Shown: one piece after another, positions 56,121-64,000 of the stretch
Layout of the letters: every line of letters begins with the position of its first letter
Numbering within the stretch: position 1 is the stretch's first letter
DNA from: Geminocystis sp. NIES-3708
GTDB taxonomy: Bacteria > Cyanobacteriota > Cyanobacteriia > Cyanobacteriales > Cyanobacteriaceae
Assembly (NCBI RefSeq): GCF_001548095.1
Contig: NZ_AP014815.1
Span: forward strand, 2,293,656 to 2,357,655
Reading direction: 5' to 3'
Length of the DNA stretch: 64,000 nt
Position numbers and translations under genes: made by a program
Notes under the pieces: generated by a model
The model's input: the letters and a program-made list of their open reading frames with translations, nothing else
What the model was told of the DNA's origin: nothing
Databases searched by the model: none

Positions 56121-58655
56121 TTAGACAAGAGCTTCAAACGCTTCACCCTGATTAATGAAAGCATTTGCTAAAGAAGAATTATTTAAAATACTATTAGTTT
56201 CTGCCGGTCCAGCAAATAAGAAACCACCATTTTCCTTATTTTGAAAACGATTAAAAGGTTCACCTTTGCCCGCATCTGCACCATAAGCATAAAAATCTGC
56301 TATGTCGTTACCGTTACTATCGAAACCTTCTTTAACCCACTTATTTTTTTGATCAGAATTTTCGGAGAAGATAGAATTATATTCTTCTTTACCTACAAAT
56401 AAGTATGTACCAGCAAGTTCAGTACTTCGGAGACGATAAAAACCTGTTAAGTTATCTCCGGGTTCCAAGCTAACTTGAAAAGCAGGATTTCCACCGCCTT
56501 CGAGTTTAAAAGTTTTATTGTAGTCAGGGTTCGCTAAAATAGAATTTTTTTCCTCTTCCCCAACAAATAAATAAGCTCCTGTAGTATAACTTATGTTTTT
56601 GAAACGATATAAGGGCGCTATATCAATCTGTTTATTTTCAGAAGAAGAAGCATAAAAAGCAATACCTCCGGGATTATTTAATCCACCACTACCACTAGGG
56701 ATAAAAATACCACCATCAATGGGATTACCATTCCCATCAAAACGAACTATTTGACTACCGTTAAAATCACTTACATATAAATTTCCACCTTCGTCAAATC
56801 TCATCCTAGAAGCTGATGTTAATCCTCCATTATTAGAGGCTGATACAAAAAAGCCTTTACTTTCTCCTGTTTCTCCATCATATTGTTGAATAGTTACAGG
56901 ACTACCATCAAGGCTGACAAAAGTACCATCTAAAAATAAACTACCATCTGGGGTAAACGTAGAGCCTGAAGGAATTTGTGGTGCAAATTCTGGGGCAATA
57001 AATTGCTCAACAGCTTTTGTCGTTGGATTATACTGAATAATACTGTTATCATTCAATACACTACTGATATACAAATTACCATCAGGTCCAAAATTTAATC
57101 CCGCTGCAATCAAATCTTTACCCGTAAAAGGATTAGTTTTGATGATAGTCTCTTCATAAGCACCCGTAACACCATCAAATTTTTGTACACCGCCGCCACC
57201 TAAGCCACTAATGTAAATATCTCCATCAGGTCCAAATAGCAAATCTTCAGGAAAGTTTAATCCATTTGCTGTTAAATTATCCCCAGAGATAAACTCTCCT
57301 AATAACTCCCCTGTACGAGCATCAAACTTAAGAATTCTTCCATAAAGACTATCTGCTGGATTTTCGACTCCACTATTAACTTGAAATCCTTGATCATTAG
57401 CATAAAGAATGTTGTCTTTAAAAGTAATACCCGAAGAAAAGAAAATACCATCTTGAGAAGCTGAACCTTTCGGTACAAACTCTTTCAAAAAGTCTCCCGT
57501 AAAAGCATTATATTCTAAGATACTAGAGTAATATACTCCGGGTTCAAAATTAGGAGTTACAGATTCGATATTACCATCAAGGTCTAAATTGATATTGACA
57601 ACAGGACCTACTCCGAAAGTATTATTAACGTTACTGACATATAAAGACTTATTAAAAAGAAGTGGTCCACCAATGTCTTCTGGGGTAACAATTTTTGCAC
57701 CTTCATTTTTACCAAATCCCCAAGTAGTATTTCCACGTACAGGAATAAAAACATCAATCACAGTACCAGCATCTGCTCCCTCAAAATCGATTCTAGCGGC
57801 ATTAAGACTGGAAAAACCTGTGACAATTAATTCTTTACTATCAGGGGTTTCTAACAAAGCACTAGGTCCAGTAATTCCCTTTTCGTTAGTTTTATCTACA
57901 AAAATATCAATAAAACTACCATCGTTAGGGTTATAACGTTGAATTTGTTGAGAGTCTAAACTACTTACATAAAGATTTCCATCTGAGGCAACTAATAAAC
58001 CAGCAGGACCATTTAAAGGAATATCAGGATCATTACCATCTATAAATGGAGTTAATAGATTCGGTTGAGTAAGATCTGCTGATGTGATGTCATCAAATTT
58101 ATAAATCGCATTATCAAGACGACTTACTACTAAAAGTTTATTACCGACAAATTCTATCCCTAGAGGTATTTCTGGACCGCCAGAAGGAAAATCATACTGG
58201 GTTAAAAAGTTTCCACTAGGATCAAATACTAAAACATTATCAACACTTTGAGTAGGATCTGTACTCAAAACAGGTTCTCTAGTAACGGGGTCAAATCCAT
58301 CAAAAGCAATAAAATTACTAACATAAAGATTGCCGTCTGGTCCAAATTTAATTTGTGTGACGGTATCTAATCCTGTTTGTCTTTCAGGATCAAAAAAACC
58401 TCCACTATCACGAGGGATAAATTCTCCTAAAAATTCTCCTGTCCTTCCATTGTAACGTAAAATATTTTCACTAAGAACAGCACCAACCAATAAATCTCCG
58501 TTTACAGTAATTTCTAAACCATCTGTGCCAACTAATCCGCCATTGAGACTAGGATCAGACTGAACAAGATTACCCAAAAAGTTTCCTTCTGGATCTGCTA
58601 CTTTTACGGTATTATCCGTTGGACCACTCAAAAAAATGTAATATTCTGGATTCAT
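56121..58655 (-). CDS. Large beta-propeller (NHL/SMP-30-like) protein with DUF5648-type C-terminus
   Basis: 844 residues if started at 58655 (MNPEYYIFLSGP); an ATG at 58718 would add 21 residues. A GGAG motif 11 bases upstream weakly favours the inner start. Residues up to about 690 are repeats of the form FGPDGNLYVSN...ILRYNGRTGEFLGEF, that is, 10-12 propeller strands as in NHL or gluconolactonase-like folds. From about 700 there are three copies of a YRFKN...GAYLFVGEEEKNSI unit, the DUF5648 pattern found in secreted bacterial proteins. There is no N-terminal signal, so type I secretion or a surface role is possible but unproven. No RTX repeats are seen. Confidence 0.78.
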   Translation of the reverse strand: MNPEYYIFLSGPTDNTVKVADPEGNFLGNLVQSDPSLNGGLVGTDGLEITVNGDLLVGAVLSENILRYNGRTGEFLGEFIPRDSGGFFDPERQTGLDTVTQIKFGPDGNLYVSNFIAFDGFDPVTREPVLSTDPTQSVDNVLVFDPSGNFLTQYDFPSGGPEIPLGIEFVGNKLLVVSRLDNAIYKFDDITSADLTQPNLLTPFIDGNDPDIPLNGPAGLLVASDGNLYVSSLDSQQIQRYNPNDGSFIDIFVDKTNEKGITGPSALLETPDSKELIVTGFSSLNAARIDFEGADAGTVIDVFIPVRGNTTWGFGKNEGAKIVTPEDIGGPLLFNKSLYVSNVNNTFGVGPVVNINLDLDGNIESVTPNFEPGVYYSSILEYNAFTGDFLKEFVPKGSASQDGIFFSSGITFKDNILYANDQGFQVNSGVENPADSLYGRILKFDARTGELLGEFISGDNLTANGLNFPEDLLFGPDGDIYISGLGGGGVQKFDGVTGAYEETIIKTNPFTGKDLIAAGLNFGPDGNLYISSVLNDNSIIQYNPTTKAVEQFIAPEFAPQIPSGSTFTPDGSLFLDGTFVSLDGSPVTIQQYDGETGESKGFFVSASNNGGLTSASRMRFDEGGNLYVSDFNGSQIVRFDGNGNPIDGGIFIPSGSGGLNNPGGIAFYASSSENKQIDIAPLYRFKNISYTTGAYLFVGEEEKNSILANPDYNKTFKLEGGGNPAFQVSLEPGDNLTGFYRLRSTELAGTYLFVGKEEYNSIFSENSDQKNKWVKEGFDSNGNDIADFYAYGADAGKGEPFNRFQNKENGGFLFAGPAETNSILNNSSLANAFINQGEAFEALV

Positions 58656-59010
58656 AAAGCCTAATTCTCCATTGCTCAGTTTATGAGTTGAGATTATTCC
58701 TGTTTTGCCAAAAATCAATACTATTAATCATAAAAAACAGGATATTTTCAATGATATTCTAAATTCTTGACAAAAAAATCTTTTAAAACTTAAAACATTA
58801 TAAAATATCAAAAATTATAAAATATTAAGTTTTATAAACCAAAAAATATCAATTTTTATCAAATAATTATTTGAGAAGATAAAAGTCTTAAATTACTAAT
58901 TAGAAATCAAGTAATATTTGTTAAAATTATCATTCTCTTAATACCTAAAACTTATGCAAAAAAAGGATTATCAACCTCTAAATTCAGAAAAATTTTCTAA
59001 GAAGTTAATC
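58656..59010. other. AT-rich spacer with short direct repeats, no gene seen
   Basis: About 355 bases between the propeller gene start and the NmrA-like gene end. It is very AT-rich and holds imperfect direct repeats of an ATTATAAAATATCAAAA-like unit around 58797-58830. No open frame, terminator or RNA gene was recognised; the promoter of the propeller gene should lie here. Confidence 0.6.
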
Positions 59011-59640
59011 TTAGTACATTAATAATGGCGTTTTACCGAAATGGGTTGGATTTGCCAATTGCTTGAGAATAAAATCAGCGACATCTAATCGTGAAATTTT
59101 ACCCGCCGTAATACCAGACAAATTATCAATAACACGATATTTTCCTGTTCTTTCACCATCGGTTAAAAATCCCGGACGTACAATTAACCAATCAACTTTA
59201 CTGGCTTTGATTATCGCTTCTTGTCTATCTTTATCAGCATAAATTGTCTTTAAAAGAAGAGGATTTAAAATCCGATCGTACAAAAAACCTCCATGTCCTT
59301 TTGTTTCTCCTGCACCAATTCCTGTTACTGAAATTAGTTTTTGTGAAGAATTTTCCCCCATTGCCGAAAGTACATTATTTGCACCAACGGAGAATATATC
59401 CACAGGCTTATTGGTGGGTGAAATACCGATACAAATACAAATGGCGTCTTGATCTTTAACTACTGCTTTCACTGATTCTAAATTACGAATATCTCCTTTA
59501 ACGATATTTAATTTTGGATTAGTAATATCAAAATCAGTCGTATTTCGTAGTAATGCAGAAACTTCATGTCCTTCCTCAAGAGAAGTTTTTAGTAATTGAT
59601 AACCAATACCTCTTGACGCACCAATGATTGCGATTTTCAT
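59011..59640 (-). CDS. NAD(P)-binding NmrA/SDR_a5-like protein
   Basis: 209 residues. N-terminal Rossmann fold: GASRGIGYQLLKTSLEEGHEV (about 7-27), GDIRNLESV, then the ISVTGIGAGET strand, WLIVRPGFLTDG and SRLDVADFIL, the pattern of atypical NAD(P)H-binding SDRs (BLVRB/YwnB-like). Might reduce a small ketone or flavin or act as a sensor. It lies 40 bases after the mutarotase-like gene on the same strand, so they are probably co-transcribed. Confidence 0.88.
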   Translation of the reverse strand: MKIAIIGASRGIGYQLLKTSLEEGHEVSALLRNTTDFDITNPKLNIVKGDIRNLESVKAVVKDQDAICICIGISPTNKPVDIFSVGANNVLSAMGENSSQKLISVTGIGAGETKGHGGFLYDRILNPLLLKTIYADKDRQEAIIKASKVDWLIVRPGFLTDGERTGKYRVIDNLSGITAGKISRLDVADFILKQLANPTHFGKTPLLMY

Positions 59641-59680
59641 TTTTTTTCTTTATATTTTGGTTTAAGTTAATTAACATTAT

Positions 59681-60748
59681 TTAAAGATGAACTGTGCCGT
59701 CTAAAGTAATTTTTTTTATCTTAGTGGCTTCATAGGCAACGGTGACTAATTCCGTTTCAATCACTTCTTGTGGTTTCATAATTAATGCTGAACCATTTTT
59801 GATAGCATTATTAATTCCAGATGGAGGATAACTTGTAAAGGGTTCAACTCCTATATTATAGGTGCGTCCATACCAAGGATAATCATTGTGTCCTTGATAA
59901 ACTTGCCACATCCAAATATATTTAAACAGATTATGATCCCATGCCATACCAAATCCCAAGTTTAAATTATGGTTATTAATACCATACCAACCCTCAGAAA
60001 GTTCTTTAAAAAACACGACATCTACAGATTTAGCATCTTTTCCTAAGATTTTGGTTATATCTTGCATTTTTTCCGTACGGCGATTTTTAACCATAGGAAA
60101 ATCAAATTCCGTGTTAGTTTCCCATAAACCATTAGGATGATAAGCCATCACTTCCACTTTTTTTGCGGGTGCTTGAACAACGCAACTATCATCAAGAAAT
60201 GGTTCACCAACTACTGGATGATGTCCCCACATAATAGCAAAGTCTTGATGAGAATTATTCGTCAATTTTTCTGTAATAAATAGTGCTGGTATTCCTTTTT
60301 TCAAAGATAATTGCTTTTCTAACTTTAATGGTGAACGATAAAAAGTGACTTCAGTTTTTAAGGTAACTAATTCTGGCGTATCCACTAAAATTTTCGCTTC
60401 TACAGGCAATAAAGAAACTTCACCGTGTAATCCTTGATACGTACCTTGATAAGGTTCAGATGACCAACCAGCAGAAGGTAAAATTTCTTGCCAGCCACCA
60501 TAATAATAATCATGATAAGCACCCTCAGCTAAAACACTTGTAGCTACAAAAGGACGACGCATCGGAATAGGAGATTGCCACATAAAATCGAGATCTTTTG
60601 GTTTGTAAGTAAACTCAAAAATATCTCCACCTTTATCGATTAAAACACCAATTCTGATCAAATCATTCTCAAGAAAAGCTACCTGCATTCCTTTATAGGT
60701 GTAATCTAAACTTATTCTACAGCCTTGTTTTCTGCCGTGAGTGTACAT
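59681..60748 (-). CDS. Aldose 1-epimerase-like (DUF4432-type) protein
   Basis: 355 residues with a beta-sandwich of the galactose mutarotase superfamily: LENDLIRIGVLIDKGGDIFEF near the start, SPIPMRRPF, GGWQEILPSAG, WGHHPVVGEPFLDD with the His pair of the active site, and NIGVEPFTSYPP, where Glu is the expected base. Probably acts on a sugar. It resembles the aldose-epimerase/DUF4432 group rather than classical GalM. The upstream gap (60749-61014) shows nothing recognisable except AT-rich sequence. Confidence 0.83.
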   Translation of the reverse strand: MYTHGRKQGCRISLDYTYKGMQVAFLENDLIRIGVLIDKGGDIFEFTYKPKDLDFMWQSPIPMRRPFVATSVLAEGAYHDYYYGGWQEILPSAGWSSEPYQGTYQGLHGEVSLLPVEAKILVDTPELVTLKTEVTFYRSPLKLEKQLSLKKGIPALFITEKLTNNSHQDFAIMWGHHPVVGEPFLDDSCVVQAPAKKVEVMAYHPNGLWETNTEFDFPMVKNRRTEKMQDITKILGKDAKSVDVVFFKELSEGWYGINNHNLNLGFGMAWDHNLFKYIWMWQVYQGHNDYPWYGRTYNIGVEPFTSYPPSGINNAIKNGSALIMKPQEVIETELVTVAYEATKIKKITLDGTVHL

Positions 60749-61014
60749 AATTAAATTTTAATTTTCAAAATGTAAAATTGTATTTTTCTTTTTGAGTTTT
60801 AATTATCTCAATTCGATATAAGAAAATTGTTAAAGACAAGACAGATGGACAAGTTGAAGTATTAAGGGAAAAAATAAAATCTCATCGTGATCAATATTTT
60901 CTCAAATTTTAATTTATCAGTAAGAAATATTTTTTGTCCGTCCGTCTTTCACGTCTTTTATTTATTATTTTTATCTCGAATTCAGATTTAAAATGAAAAT
61001 ATGAAATACTAGGA

Positions 61015-61788
61015 TTATTCCCAATCTTCTAAAACAGCAGTTAATCCACCATCAACAAATAGCTGAGTACCAGTAATAAAAGAAGCCTCGTCACTGGCCA
61101 AAAAAGCACAAGCATAACCAACATCTTCGGGAGTGCCAATCCTTTTCATAACTTGACGATCCTCAATTTTTTTACGAGCAGCCGCAGGATCATCATAACT
61201 ATTAAATAAATCTTCAATCAAAGGAGTTAACACCCAGCCCGGAGCAATAGAATTAACTCTAATTACAGGACCATAATCAAGAGCCATATTACGAGTTAAA
61301 GAAGTAATTGCCCCTTTTGATGCGCAATAAGGAGCAGTACCTTTAGCAGAAGCATGAGAGTGAACAGAAGACATATTAATAATCACTCCTTTGCCAATAG
61401 ACTGCATATGAGGAATTGAGTATTTCGAGCAAAGAAAAAACCCTTTCAGATTAACGGCTAAACAACGATCCCACTCTTCGCTAGTACATTCCAAAACAGA
61501 TTTATAAGTGCCAATACCAGCATTATTTACTAAAATATCAAGACGACCATAAGTATCAATCGTTTTATTCACTAAATCTTGAACTTCGTTTTCATTCGCA
61601 ATATCACATTTAACAAAAATAGCTTCTCCTCCTTTTTCCTTAATTTCTGCCACAGCTTCTTGTCCTTCTCTAACTCCATTCGCCGCAATCACAACTTTTG
61701 CTCCTTCTTGGCAAAACACCAACGCAACCCCTTTTCCAATTCCTTTTGAACCGCCCGTAACAATCGCAACCTTATTTTCTAACTTCAT
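61015..61788 (-). CDS. Short-chain dehydrogenase/reductase, canonical (glucose-1-dehydrogenase-like)
   Basis: 257 residues: cofactor motif VTGGSKGIGKGVAL (about 10-23), LVNNAGIG, catalytic Ser in NMSSVHSH, catalytic Tyr and Lys in PYCASKGAI (YxxxK intact), IRVNSIAPGWVLTPL, and the C-terminal FITGTQLFVDGG. This is a typical FabG/glucose-dehydrogenase-like SDR; oxidation of a sugar or alcohol or reduction of a ketone are all possible. No cofactor-specificity call: no clear Asp or Arg at the end of strand 2. Confidence 0.92.
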   Translation of the reverse strand: MKLENKVAIVTGGSKGIGKGVALVFCQEGAKVVIAANGVREGQEAVAEIKEKGGEAIFVKCDIANENEVQDLVNKTIDTYGRLDILVNNAGIGTYKSVLECTSEEWDRCLAVNLKGFFLCSKYSIPHMQSIGKGVIINMSSVHSHASAKGTAPYCASKGAITSLTRNMALDYGPVIRVNSIAPGWVLTPLIEDLFNSYDDPAAARKKIEDRQVMKRIGTPEDVGYACAFLASDEASFITGTQLFVDGGLTAVLEDWE

Positions 61789-61934
61789 AAATTTGAATTA
61801 ATTGTTCAATAAAAAATTTTTCTACCTTAATTGTTAACCTAGAATGATTTTTTTTGGTCAAAATTTTCCTAAGTTTTAATATTTATTTTGCAATTATAAA
61901 AAATACAACAATAAAATTTCGAAAATTTTTATGG

Positions 61935-61968
61935 AAAAAAGCACCCTAAGTATTGATAGAGTGCTTTT
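61935..61968 (-). terminator. Intrinsic terminator of the rRNA operon
   Basis: Read on the minus strand, AAAAGCACTCT pairs with AGGGTGCTTTT (one T:G wobble) around a ten-base loop and runs into a T-tract. It lies 42 bases after the 5S 3' end and should terminate the rRNA transcript. Confidence 0.85.
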
Positions 61969-62009
61969 AAGTTCTGATATGTATCTTATTTAGAGTGTGA
62001 GAAAATTAA

Positions 62010-62127
62010 AGCTGGCATGGAACTATTGTCCCGTGGGGCTACCCCCAGAGTATCGTCGCCGCGATTGCGTTTCACCCACGAGTTCGAGATGGATCGTAGT
62101 GGTTCCACAATGCTAAACACACCAGCT
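62010..62127 (-). rRNA. rrf: 5S ribosomal RNA
   Basis: About 118 bases. The 5' end AGCTGG pairs with the 3' end CCAGCT (helix I). Internal sequence GGAACCACTACGATCCATCTC and CGAACTCGTGGGTGAAAC match the loop B/C pattern of cyanobacterial 5S rRNA. It follows the 23S rRNA at a distance of about 60 bases with no tRNA between. Confidence 0.95.
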
Positions 62128-62187
62128 AAGACTATGAAAGTTAAATAACCCTCAAGACTGCATGAAATAGTAAATAGATTTTAAGAT

Positions 62188-64000
<1,813 letters not shown>

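Noticed and set aside
55902-56171. An 89-codon plus-strand open frame
   Set aside because: It runs through the CAAGGGG palindrome and into the propeller gene on the other strand, and its translation looks like repeat-derived sequence; there is no ribosome binding site.

Overview
The window is a low-GC, AT-rich cyanobacterial chromosome segment. The evidence is an aldehyde-deformylating oxygenase next to an acyl-ACP reductase (the alkane pathway, essentially restricted to cyanobacteria), many GCGATCGC (HIP1) octamers (e.g. 46-53), an SLH-type cyanobacterial porin, a DUF4168 protein, a phosphoketolase and an IcfG-type regulatory cluster. Codon use and gene content point to the Geminocystis/Cyanobacterium group, but I cannot fix the genus. 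I saw no CRISPR array, tRNA, transposase or prophage.

Layout. 1-14.3 kb: the 3' end of trpA, an orphan peptide-type ABC permease, uvrA, cydA-cydB (cydA is broken), a site-2 protease, an orphan sugar ABC permease, a degenerate metallo-beta-lactamase-fold protein, trpG, dgkA and a COG0523 metal GTPase. 14.5-24 kb: a HEAT/WD40 protein, a DUF4168 protein, ado and aar (separated by a clear terminator), the c-di-AMP synthase cdaA, lysA and fetAB. 24.2-33 kb: phosphoketolase, two near-identical Na+/H+ antiporters flanking a solute-binding protein, and a comEC with a degenerate C-terminal domain.

33-47 kb is a regulatory and carbohydrate block. It holds a PP2C phosphatase with a receiver domain, a lone receiver, an RsbW-like kinase, two STAS proteins, glycogen debranching enzyme, a large AGE-family epimerase-like protein and a DJ-1/PfpI protein. 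The content matches the icfG cluster of Synechocystis PCC 6803, a partner-switching system tied to carbon and glucose metabolism. Here it is interrupted by chrA, a sulfotransferase and a hybrid histidine kinase.

47-61.8 kb is an accessory metabolic block. Five genes encode six SnoaL/NTF2-like domains, one of them a four-domain EthD-EthD-SnoaL-SnoaL fusion. With them are a carboxymuconolactone-decarboxylase-like protein, a glyoxalase-fold protein, a hemerythrin, a porin, two SDR enzymes (one without its catalytic Tyr/Lys), an NmrA-like protein, a mutarotase-like protein and a large beta-propeller/DUF5648 protein. This is the best candidate for an undescribed pathway.

From 61.9 kb to the end lies the distal part of an rRNA operon on the minus strand: partial 23S, 5S and an intrinsic terminator.

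Main surprises: a doubly damaged cydA beside an intact cydB; a MITE-like element between them with a diverged copy near 35.6 kb; heptamer repeats at the 3' ends of three genes of the IcfG-like block; and three enzyme-fold proteins that have lost catalytic motifs.
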